From positions 1,283,912-1,347,911 of the forward strand of contig NZ_JACABA010000001.1 in NCBI RefSeq assembly GCF_013377015.1: a DNA stretch of 64,000 nucleotides, read 5' to 3'. Origin of the DNA: Rhodopseudomonas sp. (GTDB taxonomy: Bacteria; Pseudomonadota; Alphaproteobacteria; Rhizobiales; Xanthobacteraceae). This document shows positions 50,510 through 60,254 of the stretch, one piece after another (the first letter of the stretch is position 1; each line of letters starts with the position of its first letter). The notes beneath the pieces were generated by a model. It did not search any database and was not told the origin of the DNA. It saw only the letters and a list, made by a program, of their open reading frames with translations. The position numbers and the translations under genes are program-made.

Positions 50510-52264
50510 CTACAGCGGCAATTCCGGTTCGCGGCGGGCGTTGCGGCGGGCAGTGGTCGCGGAGGCCGAGGCGCTGGAGCGGACGAAGCTCCAGCGGACG
50601 CTGGAGGCCTGCGTCGCATTCTGCCGGATCACGATCTGGGCGGTGCGGCGCGGACCGTCGTTTCCGGCCAGGAACACGCTGTCCTCGAGATCGACCTTGT
50701 CGTCGAGCGCCTCGAAGGTCCAGACGTCGCGGTTCGGCAGCACCAACATGACGCCGCGGGCATCGCTGAGCCGGCTGGCCTTGACCGAAGGGTGCAGATG
50801 AAACCGCACCGCATAGTCGGTGTTCGCGCCCTTGATCTTGGCGCCGGGCGCCGGCGACAGCGTGTCCTCACCGTCCAGCCTGCTGCCGTCATGCGCCACC
50901 ATCAGCACCCGGTGATGCACCACGCCGAAACGGTCGAGATAGCCGTCATGCGAGGTCGTCAGCAGCACGCCGTTGGTCACGATTTCGCGGAAATTCTCCA
51001 CATTGACCGGGCCGCTGACCACCGGCGCGCCCTGCAGGAACCGCTTCATCGCCGAGCGTTCGACGAACTGGCACGACGAGGTGTCGTGATAGGTGACGGT
51101 CGAGTGCGCCGCCGTGCCGCGCGCGAACACCCGCCAGTTGTCGCGGCCGGTCGTCGGCATGCCGCAATTGACCACGATCCGGCTGAGGCCCGAGGACAGT
51201 TCGAACGACAGGCAGCCGGCATGGGCGTCGTGGCTGAGATTCGGCGGCGGCGGCGCGCCGGTATCGACGATCACCATCATGTTGCCGGCGTCGATGCGCT
51301 GGTAACCGGTGTGCGGCATGCTCGACATCGGACTGCCATGGGTGTCGTCATAGGCCAGCAGCGTCGCCAGCAGGTCGGACGGTGCGCTGCTCATGCCGTT
51401 GAACAGCGCGAAACTGCCGTCGCCGTGGCGGAAGAACCGCAGCATCGGCATCATCCGGTCGATCGCATTGAGCAACGCCGGCGGCGGCGCGATATTGCGC
51501 GCCGCAAAGGTCTGCCGCAGCGGCAACAGGTCGATCATCAATTCGATCAGCGCGCCGGGATTGCGCGAGATGTGGCCGCCGTCCGGCAGGATCTGGCGCG
51601 CCAACTCGTCCGACAACTTGCGGGTCGCGGTGCGGATATGGCGGGCCTGGTTGGCGAGGCAGAGCGAGGCGTAGCACAGCGCGATCAGCACCTGCAGCCG
51701 CGGCACGCCGTCCGGAATGTCCAGCATGGTGTAGCGCAGATAGCGAATCTCGCGGGTCAGCCCGCGCAGATAGCGGCGATAGAACTTGCCGTCGGTATCG
51801 CTGAGCACCAGGGGCGCCTGCGACAACAGCGAGATTACCCGGCGCGCCAGCACGTCCGGGCGCCGGCCGACCGGCCGATTCCGCGCCTGGTTGGAAATCC
51901 AGTCATCGACCAGCGAGCGGGCATTGGCGCGGGTGATCGCAGTATCAGCCGCACGCAGATGCCGCAGCCAGCCGAACCCGAGCAGCGATATTTCCCAATC
52001 CTCCGACGGCGGCTCGAGATCGAAGATCGAGCGGCCATGGCAGGTCACGATCTTGCCGGCGAACACGAAGCGGCCGGCATAGATTTCGGCGGCGCGGGTG
52101 GCATCGGCGGTGCGCAGATCGTGCGGCGCGATGATCAGCCGGTCGGTGCGGCCCGGCCACAACCGAGACAGCGACACCGAACTGCTCGACGCGCGCGCCA
52201 TCACGTTCCGCGCGAAGCGGCCCATGACGAGCGACGAGATGCGTCTGCGATAAGCGACCGACAC
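50510..52264 (-). CDS. Heparinase II/III family protein
   Basis: The fold suggests a polysaccharide lyase-like protein with an alpha-toroid N-terminal half and a beta-sandwich C-terminal half. I start it at GTG 52264 (584 residues, [10 protein letters not shown]) as the conserved-looking N-terminus; the track ORF begins 15 codons upstream. Landmarks include [32 protein letters not shown]-like (here [12 protein letters not shown]), [28 protein letters not shown] and [10 protein letters not shown]. Such proteins are common single genes beside purH in alphaproteobacteria; the natural substrate is not known, and it need not degrade heparin. No signal peptide is clear. Confidence 0.88.
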   Translation of the reverse strand: MSVAYRRRISSLVMGRFARNVMARASSSSVSLSRLWPGRTDRLIIAPHDLRTADATRAAEIYAGRFVFAGKIVTCHGRSIFDLEPPSEDWEISLLGFGWLRHLRAADTAITRANARSLVDDWISNQARNRPVGRRPDVLARRVISLLSQAPLVLSDTDGKFYRRYLRGLTREIRYLRYTMLDIPDGVPRLQVLIALCYASLCLANQARHIRTATRKLSDELARQILPDGGHISRNPGALIELMIDLLPLRQTFAARNIAPPPALLNAIDRMMPMLRFFRHGDGSFALFNGMSSAPSDLLATLLAYDDTHGSPMSSMPHTGYQRIDAGNMMVIVDTGAPPPPNLSHDAHAGCLSFELSSGLSRIVVNCGMPTTGRDNWRVFARGTAAHSTVTYHDTSSCQFVERSAMKRFLQGAPVVSGPVNVENFREIVTNGVLLTTSHDGYLDRFGVVHHRVLMVAHDGSRLDGEDTLSPAPGAKIKGANTDYAVRFHLHPSVKASRLSDARGVMLVLPNRDVWTFEALDDKVDLEDSVFLAGNDGPRRTAQIVIRQNATQASSVRWSFVRSSASASATTARRNARREPELPL

Positions 52265-52606
52265 GCGCGCTAGTGCCCCGGATCCAAAGTTCGCGTCACG
52301 TTGCGGCACCCTCTGTTGCGAACTTCAGATTCAAAAGGACGTTCGACACCTTCTTGACCCGGTCCGTTTCGACTCAAAAGTTCATCTGGCGTCCCCGACG
52401 ACGAAGGGACGCCTTGAATCAAAGCAAACCTCAATTTACCGAAAATTCGTTGCAATTCCTTTTAGTCCGGAAATTCGGCTGGCACACCCCGTCGATTGCG
52501 ATCCATGCAAGATCGAGAACTGGTTCCGACCGGTGTCGGACATAGGGCAGCGCGCCCCTGGCTTGAATCGCCATCGCCCCCGCCAGACCGAAGTATTTAA
52601 ATTATT
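52265..52606. other. Spacer between heparinase-like gene and rsmB
   Basis: About 340 bases with no convincing gene. The sequence is comparatively AT-rich and has no clear terminator, repeat or promoter that I would assign. It lies between two minus-strand genes, so it may contain the promoter of the heparinase-like gene. Confidence 0.4.
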
Positions 52607-53962
52607 TTACAATGACTTAACAAGCCTTGCGGCGAAAAACCCATCGAGCCCGCCGAGCCGCGGGTCAGGATGCGGCAGGTGGCACGGCAGCGTGCGCAGA
52701 TCGCCGTCGGGGGTCACGATGTCGGCGAGGCCGGCAACTTCGGCGGCGTCGATCGGGACCCGTTTGACGCCGGATTCCGCCGCCAGCAGCGCAGTGATGG
52801 CGTGTTCGCCCTCCTCCGGTTCCAGCGAGCAGGTACAATAGACCAGGGTTCCGCCCGGCTTCAGCAGCGTCACCGCCTTCCGCAGCAGCCGCTGCTGCAG
52901 CGCCGTCAACGCGCCGATATCGTCCTCGTGCTTGAGCCACGCCACATCCGGATGACGCCTGATGGTGCCGGTCGAAGAACAGGGTGCATCGACCAACACG
53001 CCGTCGAAACCGGCGTCGCTGCACTCGCCCTGCCACTCGGTGGCATCGGCGACCGCGGTCTTCACTTCGAGCGACAGCCGCGCGAGATTGTCCTGCAACC
53101 GCGCCACTCGCGCGGGCGAGCGGTCGATCGCGGTGACCTGAGCGCCGGCCTGTGCCAGCTGGGCGGTCTTGCCGCCTGGCGCGGCGCAGAGATCGGCGAT
53201 GGTCTTGCCCCGAAGTTCGCCAAACAGCCGCGCCGGCAATGCCGCCGCGGCGTCCTGCACCCACCACTGGCCGTCGCCGAAACCCGGCAGCATCTTGATC
53301 GAGCCTTGCAGCAAGGTGCGCACGGTTCCCGTCGGCAACACTTCGCCATGCAGCCGCGTCGCCCACGCCTCGGCATCCGACTTCACGGTCAGATCCAGCG
53401 ACGGCTCGTAGCTGATCGCCAGCGCGATCGCGCGTGCGGTGGTCTCGCCGTAATGCGCGATCCAGCGCGCCATCAGCCACGGCGGCACGTCGAGCGTCTG
53501 GGCTTGCACTTCGTCGATCAGCGGCTGGCCTTCGCGCGCGCAGCGGCGCAGCACCGCGTTGACGAGGCCGGCATATTTGGCGGCGCGCCGGTCTGATTGT
53601 ACCAGCCGGACCGACAGGTCGACCGCGGCATGATCGGGAACTTCCATCCACAGAATTTGCGCGGCGCCGATCAACAGTGCGCTTTGCGCCCGCGGCGCGT
53701 CGGTCGGAATGCCGCGATCGAGCAGCCGCGACAGCACATGGCCGAGCGTGCCCAGCCGCCGCAGGATGGTGGCGACCAGCCGACGCATCAAGGCGCGGTC
53801 GCGATCCGACAGCGTTTTCAGTCCTGGATGCGCGCCCGAGCCTTCAAGCTGCTCGTCCAGCGTCCGGTGCTTCTGCAGGACGCCGTCAAGAATATCGGCG
53901 GCGATCCGGCGCGCGGCGAGGCCGGGCACCTCAGTAGGCAAGGCGAATCTTGGAGCTGGCAT
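52607..53962 (-). CDS. rsmB: 16S rRNA m5C967 methyltransferase RsmB/Sun
   Basis: RsmB methylates C967 of 16S rRNA using SAM. The 451-residue protein has a NusB-like N-terminal RNA-binding domain (AARRIAADILDGVLQKHRTLDEQLE, RLVATILRRLG) and the class I methyltransferase core with LCAAPGGKTAQLAQAG, the acid DAPCSSTGTIRRHPDVAW and the catalytic YCTCSLEPEE. Both family cysteines (PCSSTG and CTCSLE) are present. It is divergent from the SDHAF4-like gene. Confidence 0.95.
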   Translation of the reverse strand: MPAPRFALPTEVPGLAARRIAADILDGVLQKHRTLDEQLEGSGAHPGLKTLSDRDRALMRRLVATILRRLGTLGHVLSRLLDRGIPTDAPRAQSALLIGAAQILWMEVPDHAAVDLSVRLVQSDRRAAKYAGLVNAVLRRCAREGQPLIDEVQAQTLDVPPWLMARWIAHYGETTARAIALAISYEPSLDLTVKSDAEAWATRLHGEVLPTGTVRTLLQGSIKMLPGFGDGQWWVQDAAAALPARLFGELRGKTIADLCAAPGGKTAQLAQAGAQVTAIDRSPARVARLQDNLARLSLEVKTAVADATEWQGECSDAGFDGVLVDAPCSSTGTIRRHPDVAWLKHEDDIGALTALQQRLLRKAVTLLKPGGTLVYCTCSLEPEEGEHAITALLAAESGVKRVPIDAAEVAGLADIVTPDGDLRTLPCHLPHPDPRLGGLDGFFAARLVKSL

Positions 53963-54148
53963 GACGTGAGAGTATCACAACTGAAAGGATGATGGTTGGC
54001 TCGCGCCATTCGTCGCGACATCGGCATTGGTGACATGCGAATATGCCAAATGTAAGAAACGCTCATTTCGCTCCATGCTCTCGTAGTCCTCGCATGCGTG
54101 CGACAAATCGAATCGGCCGTGGCCGATCTCGCGACCGGAAATTCGACG

Positions 54149-54367
54149 ATGAAGCATGATCCGCCGCCGCTCCCGACCGCTGCGCCCGAACCCGCGCGCA
54201 AGCCACTGCCTGAAGCCGCCAAGCGTGCGCTCGCCGAGGCCGAGGCGCGCCGCGCCGAAGCGGCCAAGCATACAGCCGCGCGCGAGAAGGAATTCCAGGG
54301 TCCGAAAGGGCCGGAGCCGACCCGCTATGGCGACTGGGAAACCAAGGGAATCGCCTCGGACTTCTGA
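54149..54367 (+). CDS. DUF1674 / succinate dehydrogenase assembly factor 4-like protein
   Basis: The 72-residue protein ends PKGPEPTRYGDWETKGIASDF, the diagnostic motif of DUF1674, the bacterial relatives of the SDHAF4 assembly factor that helps flavinylated SdhA mature. I start it at ATG 54149 (MKHDPPPLP); the track ORF starts 17 codons earlier. The N-terminal part is Pro/Ala-rich and the middle is an Ala/Glu/Arg helix. The sdh genes are not nearby. The function in bacteria is inferred from the family. Confidence 0.88.
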   Translation: MKHDPPPLPTAAPEPARKPLPEAAKRALAEAEARRAEAAKHTAAREKEFQGPKGPEPTRYGDWETKGIASDF

Positions 54368-54455
54368 CGGCCACGACGGCGATCAAAATCGTCAGATACA
54401 ATCTGAAGTTGTGCATTGACTTGCGCGACACCGCGACTCAGTTTATCATAGGAAT

Positions 54456-55043
54456 ATGTACCCATATTCCAGAACAAATGCGGCACGGGCGCAGCCATGG
54501 CGCAGCCGGTTATCGGCGGCGCTGCCTTGGGTATTCGTGCTTGGGATGGCGGCAGGAACCATGCTGCCGGCACGGCATTGGCCACATTGGCCGGGCTCGT
54601 TGACCGACGCGTCGCAGCCGTCCTCGCGATCCGCCGGCAATGACAGCGACGCGGTCTGGCGCCGCGCCGGCAATCCGAGCGTGCGGCATCCAGTCGACGT
54701 TCTACGCACGATCGATGGCGATACGTTCGAGGCGCGGGTGCATCTGTGGCCCGGCCTCGACATGATCACGCGGGTGCGGTTGCGCGGCATCGACGCGCCG
54801 GAATTGAAAGCGCAATGCGCGCGGGAATTGCAGATGGCGGAAGCCGCGAGCGACGCGCTGCGCGGCCTGCTGCGGCAAGGCGAGGTGACGATCTACAATA
54901 TCGGTCCGGACAAGTATCAGGGCCGCGTCGTCGCCGACGCCGCCACCCGGCAGACCCCGAACGTCTCCGCCGCGCTGCTCAGCGGCGGCTTCGCCCGCGC
55001 CTATGACGGCGGCCACCGCAACGGTTGGTGCACGGTACGGTAA
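54456..55043 (+). CDS. Thermonuclease-family protein with membrane anchor
   Basis: A Staphylococcal-nuclease-fold protein. The 195-residue product has an N-terminal hydrophobic segment (LSAALPWVFVLGMAAGTMLPA), a low-complexity linker, then the SNase fold with VDVLRTIDGDTFEARVHLWPG, RVRLRGIDAPELKAQC and KYQGRVVADA. These give the Asp, Arg and Glu positions typical of active enzymes. It is probably secreted or anchored in the periplasm. AGGA precedes the ATG. The role (nucleic-acid scavenging or other) is unknown. Confidence 0.92.
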   Translation: MYPYSRTNAARAQPWRSRLSAALPWVFVLGMAAGTMLPARHWPHWPGSLTDASQPSSRSAGNDSDAVWRRAGNPSVRHPVDVLRTIDGDTFEARVHLWPGLDMITRVRLRGIDAPELKAQCARELQMAEAASDALRGLLRQGEVTIYNIGPDKYQGRVVADAATRQTPNVSAALLSGGFARAYDGGHRNGWCTVR

Positions 55044-55083
55044 GCGCGCGTCGGCCGTGGCTTGCGCAGCCGCACCCGCAGGC

Positions 55084-56469
<1,386 letters not shown>

Positions 56470-56525
56470 TCAAACTTCGTGCCGACGGGCACGCGTTTAA
56501 TCATGTCCGGCATCATCAATTTCGC

Positions 56526-57305
56526 TCACGTCGCCGGCGCTGGTCCAACATCGCGGCCGCGCCACTTCTTCAGCCGCAGCCGGTACAGCGGCCAGGCGAA
56601 CCGGGTCAGCGCCGCGTCGACCCGCGCATCGGTCAGCCGCGTCCGCGACCAGCGATAGATCAGCCCGTGCAGCAGCCAAATCACCAGGAAGGTGACCAGG
56701 CCGGCGATCGCCACGTCGGTGAAGAAATGCCCGCCGAACGCCATCCGCAGCCCCGAGGTGACGACGCCGAACAATGTGGCGGCGGCGTAGGCGGCGGGCC
56801 GCCACGGCGGCGGCGCCAGCGCCGCCGGCGCATAGGTCCAGAACGCGGTGGCGCCCTCGCCGGAGAAGAACGAACAGTTCTTCGGGCACGAGCCGCGCGG
56901 GTCCCACCACGGCACGAACTGGTTGGCGCCGGAGAACTCGGTGACGAAGATCGGTCGCGGCCGGCCCCAATGGCTCTTGAAGGTGAGGTTGGTGAGGATG
57001 CCGGCGGCGAGCGTGATGCTGATCAGCAGGAACGCCACGGTCCGTCCGGCGACCAGCAGTGGCTTGTCGGGTCGCGCCAGCTTCACGATCAGCGCGACGA
57101 TCGACGGCGCGGCGAAGCCCCAGGCGATCCACATCGCGGCTTCGCGGGCGAAATTGGCCGCGGTCACCGCCCTGAGCGGAAAGGTTCTGGTGGCAGGGTC
57201 GTAGAACAGCCCGGCCAGCCAGAGGTCGAGCCCGGGAAACAGCCCGAACAACAGCCCGACCACGGCGAACAGCCCGAGCGCTATGAAAAGTCCGGTCCGG
57301 TTCAT
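56526..57305 (-). CDS. PAP2-family membrane phosphatase
   Basis: An integral membrane phosphatase of the PAP2/LpxE-like group. The 259-residue protein has about six hydrophobic segments and the three phosphatase motifs: KSHWGRPRP (KX6RP), SFFSGEGATAFW (PSGH equivalent, with SGEGA in place of SGHA) and SGLRMAFGGHFFTDVAIAG (SRX5HX3D). The catalytic-base His in motif III is intact. The SGEG in place of SGH is seen in LpxE/LpxF-like subgroups, as I recall. Likely substrates are undecaprenyl-pyrophosphate, lipid A or phosphatidate; the choice cannot be made here. Confidence 0.87.
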   Translation of the reverse strand: MNRTGLFIALGLFAVVGLLFGLFPGLDLWLAGLFYDPATRTFPLRAVTAANFAREAAMWIAWGFAAPSIVALIVKLARPDKPLLVAGRTVAFLLISITLAAGILTNLTFKSHWGRPRPIFVTEFSGANQFVPWWDPRGSCPKNCSFFSGEGATAFWTYAPAALAPPPWRPAAYAAATLFGVVTSGLRMAFGGHFFTDVAIAGLVTFLVIWLLHGLIYRWSRTRLTDARVDAALTRFAWPLYRLRLKKWRGRDVGPAPAT

Positions 57306-57412
57306 GGCGGCGGTTTAGCCGAGGCCACAGCGGATGAAAAGGCTGCGCCCGGGCCAGGACGGGCGCGCCATCCCGGCGGGCCGACCCAATTCGCGACGTC
57401 GATCGCGCCTGG

Positions 57413-58843
57413 TCAGTCGAAAGCCCGTTCGGCCGCTGACGGCCGCTGGTCTCTGGGCCTCGTTCGCGGCGCGCGCCGGCGGCCCTCGGGTGCCGCGGGC
57501 ACATCCGCCCTCAACGCGCCAATCCGCTTCAGTGCGGCCTCGGCTGTCCGCTCGCCGGAGTCCCAGGCGCCATGGACCGTTCCCCACAGCGTCTCATGGG
57601 TGGCTTCACCAGCCAGAAACAGACTGCCGAGCGGCTCGGCCAGAACTTTCCGTGAAGGCTGCCCGCCGGGTGCCGCTGCCGACATCGCGCCGAGCGCGAA
57701 AGGCGCCGCGTTCCAGCGTGTCGCGCTGGAGCGCCTAACCGACGCGGCGATGTCGCTGCCGAACAGCTTCGTCAGCCATTCGACCGCGAATGCCCGCATC
57801 GCCGCATCGCCTTGGGCCGACAGATCGCGGCCGAACCCGCCGGCGACATCGAGCATGCACAGCGACGAGTCGCCGATGTTGGCAAACAGTGCGGCAGTGC
57901 GCGCCCCGGCGCTCTGCTCGATCATCACCTCGTCCTTGGAAAGTCCGAGCGGATCGCCCGACAGTTGCAGCGCGATGCGATCGAAACTGCCGAGGCTGAG
58001 CTTCGTGACGGCATCGACCTGCCGCTTCGGAAGCTCAGGTGTGAATTTGATCGCGCCGGAACTGAGCACATTGGTCGACGCCGTCACGATCACGGCGCGC
58101 GCGGAAATCTTGCCGGCCGGCGTCTCGACGCTGACCTCGCGTCCGCCCCACACGATCCGCGTCGCCGGCGTCGACAGCGCCACCGGCACCGGCTCCGCGA
58201 GCTTTCCGATCAGCGTTCCCACCCCTTGGCGGCACGCGATCAAGGCGCTGCGGTCCTGCGCGCGAGCCTGGTCCATCGCCGACAAGTCCTTCAAGTCCTT
58301 GCCGGAGGCATAGGGACCGAGCACGAATTCGACGGTCGCGGCCCAGTTGCCGAGATCCGCCGGCAAGGCCGCGGCGCAGGCGACATCGGCCTTGCCGTGC
58401 GATGCCTCGTCGATGGCGCGGTTGGCGCGGACCAGCGTTGCGAGAAAGTCCTCGGTTTCGCTGGCCCTGGCATTGCGTCGACCGACCCTAATCCGTTGTC
58501 CCGGCGGCGCCGGAGCGATGTCGAGTCCGACCGAACGCGCCAGTTTGACCATCGGATTGGTGTCGGGATTATGCAGCCATCGCGCGCCGCGATCGAACGG
58601 CAGCCCGAAACTGGCGGTATCGGTCTGGCATCGCCCGCCGATTTGCCCGGTGGCCTCGATGACGATCACCTTGCGGTTCGCCGCCATGATCCGCCGCGCC
58701 GCGGCGATGCCGGCGGCGCCGGCGCCGACTACGACCACATCGGCCTCGCGCGGCACCGGCACCGCGCGGGTCCGGGTGCCGAACATCGGCGTCAATGCAA
58801 GACTCGCGGACGCCGTCAGGAAGCCGCGGCGCGAAATTGTCAT
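57413..58843 (-). CDS. FAD-dependent amine oxidase with TAT signal
   Basis: A flavin monoamine-oxidase-like protein. The 476-residue product starts MTISRRGFLTASASLALTP, a twin-arginine signal (SRRGFL), so it is probably exported to the periplasm in folded form. The FAD motif is ADVVVVGAGAAGIAAARRI, followed by VIEATGQIGGRCQT and DRGARWLH. The C-terminal FAD segment is GSLFLAGEATHETLWGTVHGAWDSGERTAE. The substrate could be a polyamine, tryptophan-type amine or other. It has 107 bases to the PAP2 gene downstream. Confidence 0.93.
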   Translation of the reverse strand: MTISRRGFLTASASLALTPMFGTRTRAVPVPREADVVVVGAGAAGIAAARRIMAANRKVIVIEATGQIGGRCQTDTASFGLPFDRGARWLHNPDTNPMVKLARSVGLDIAPAPPGQRIRVGRRNARASETEDFLATLVRANRAIDEASHGKADVACAAALPADLGNWAATVEFVLGPYASGKDLKDLSAMDQARAQDRSALIACRQGVGTLIGKLAEPVPVALSTPATRIVWGGREVSVETPAGKISARAVIVTASTNVLSSGAIKFTPELPKRQVDAVTKLSLGSFDRIALQLSGDPLGLSKDEVMIEQSAGARTAALFANIGDSSLCMLDVAGGFGRDLSAQGDAAMRAFAVEWLTKLFGSDIAASVRRSSATRWNAAPFALGAMSAAAPGGQPSRKVLAEPLGSLFLAGEATHETLWGTVHGAWDSGERTAEAALKRIGALRADVPAAPEGRRRAPRTRPRDQRPSAAERAFD

Positions 58844-59208
58844 GTCATGGTTTCCGAAAATTTGAACATCATGGGAACGCTCTGGTGTCGCGGCTCAGAA
58901 TTCTCGCTTCGCCCTCGCTGCCAGTCCGTGACGCCAATTTCCGAACCAAACCCGCACCAAGACCTTTGTTTTCCGGTATTTTTCGATTTCCCGTGTCGTT
59001 TCGAATCCGAATTTCGCGCAACGACCGTGCCGCAAAGCAGGCAAACTTCCGATTCAGGACACCGAGAACTTGCCGTAACGTCGAAGCCGCCGCAACCGTA
59101 TTGGTAAATCAATCGCAACCAACGAACCCGGCCAATGAACCAAATTGCAATGGCTTTCGACCATCATGAAAGACGACAGCGGCAGAACGACCGCGGGGGG
59201 TGACCATC
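58844..59208. other. Divergent spacer between amine oxidase and YiiX-like genes
   Basis: About 365 bases with no convincing gene. It must contain the leftward promoter for the amine oxidase and the rightward promoter for the hydrolase. The middle (58960-59060) is AT-richer than its surroundings. No clear palindrome or promoter stands out. Confidence 0.4.
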
Positions 59209-60183
59209 ATGGGCTTCATGCTCGATACGGTCGGGAAACTGATCTCCGGCTACCTTCAGAAGGAGGTGCCGGGATACGAGCCGTTCACGCCGAGCGATCC
59301 GGAACATTTGCGCAGCATCATGCAGCCGGGCGACGTGCTGCTGGTGGAAGGCAACAGCCGGATCTCCGGCATCATCAAATATCTGACACAGTCGACCTGG
59401 TCACACGGCGCGCTCTATGTCGGACCTATCGACGGCGCGGTCGAGCCGGACGGCGAACCGCACGTGCTGATCGAGGCCAATATCGGCGAGGGCGTCACCT
59501 CATCACCGCTGTCGAAGTACTTTCCCTATCACACGCGACTGTGCCGGCCGGTCGGGCTGTCCTTCGAGGACCGCCATACGGTGTGCCGCTATGCCATCAA
59601 CCGGATCGGCTTCGGCTATGACACCAAGAACATCCTGGACCTGATGCGATATCTGTTTCCGCTGCCGGTTCCGCAACGCTGGCGCCGGCGCATGATCGCG
59701 ATCGGATCGGGCGACCCCACCAAGATCATTTGCTCGGCGCTGATCGCGCAGGCGTTCGACGCCGTGCGCTACCCGATCCTGCCGAAGATCACCCGCGCCG
59801 GCAGCCGCAAGGCGCGCCGCGAGATCCTGCACATCCGCGATTCATCGCTGTACATGCCGCGCGACTTCGACATCTCGCCCTATTTCGAGATCGTCAAGCC
59901 GACCATCGTCAGCGGCTTCGACTACACCTCGCTGCATTGGGCCGACAAGCAAAAGCCGCTCGGGGAGGTAGCGGGTCTATTCGATCCGTTTCAGCATGCA
60001 GTGGAAGCCGCGCCGCCGCTCGTTCCTGAAGCGCCTGACCCGGAAACGCCGGCTCCGGCCAAAGAAGTGAGCTTCGTCGAGCGGGAGCGGAGCATCGAGG
60101 ATTTTTCCCGGATCGACCGGGTTTCGGCGCATCAGCCGGATCGCGTCGCCCCATGCGGGCGAGCGCTAGAACGGGTGGCTTGA
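59209..60183 (+). CDS. YiiX/YebB-like permuted NlpC/P60 hydrolase
   Basis: The sequence fits the permuted papain-like cysteine peptidase family of YiiX type. ATG 59209 with GGGGG a few bases upstream is preferred over the track GTG 59200; the product has 324 residues. The catalytic His is in STWSHGALYVG and the Cys in KIICSALIAQAF, with the His preceding the Cys as in the circularly permuted members. The C-terminal 55 residues form a Pro/Ala/Glu-rich tail. No signal peptide is clear. Known relatives act on peptidoglycan peptides or lipids. Confidence 0.83.
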   Translation: MGFMLDTVGKLISGYLQKEVPGYEPFTPSDPEHLRSIMQPGDVLLVEGNSRISGIIKYLTQSTWSHGALYVGPIDGAVEPDGEPHVLIEANIGEGVTSSPLSKYFPYHTRLCRPVGLSFEDRHTVCRYAINRIGFGYDTKNILDLMRYLFPLPVPQRWRRRMIAIGSGDPTKIICSALIAQAFDAVRYPILPKITRAGSRKARREILHIRDSSLYMPRDFDISPYFEIVKPTIVSGFDYTSLHWADKQKPLGEVAGLFDPFQHAVEAAPPLVPEAPDPETPAPAKEVSFVERERSIEDFSRIDRVSAHQPDRVAPCGRALERVA

Positions 60184-60254
60184 GCCGCCAAAGACGACCG
60201 ACGACGCTGCGGCCTGAAATACAACCCGCAGCCCATTCGCGGTGAGTTCGGGAG

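Noticed and set aside
50456-52273. 605-codon plus-strand ORF opposite the heparinase-like gene
   Set aside because: Low-complexity His/Arg/Asp-rich translation typical of antisense frames; the minus-strand gene has family-like motifs.
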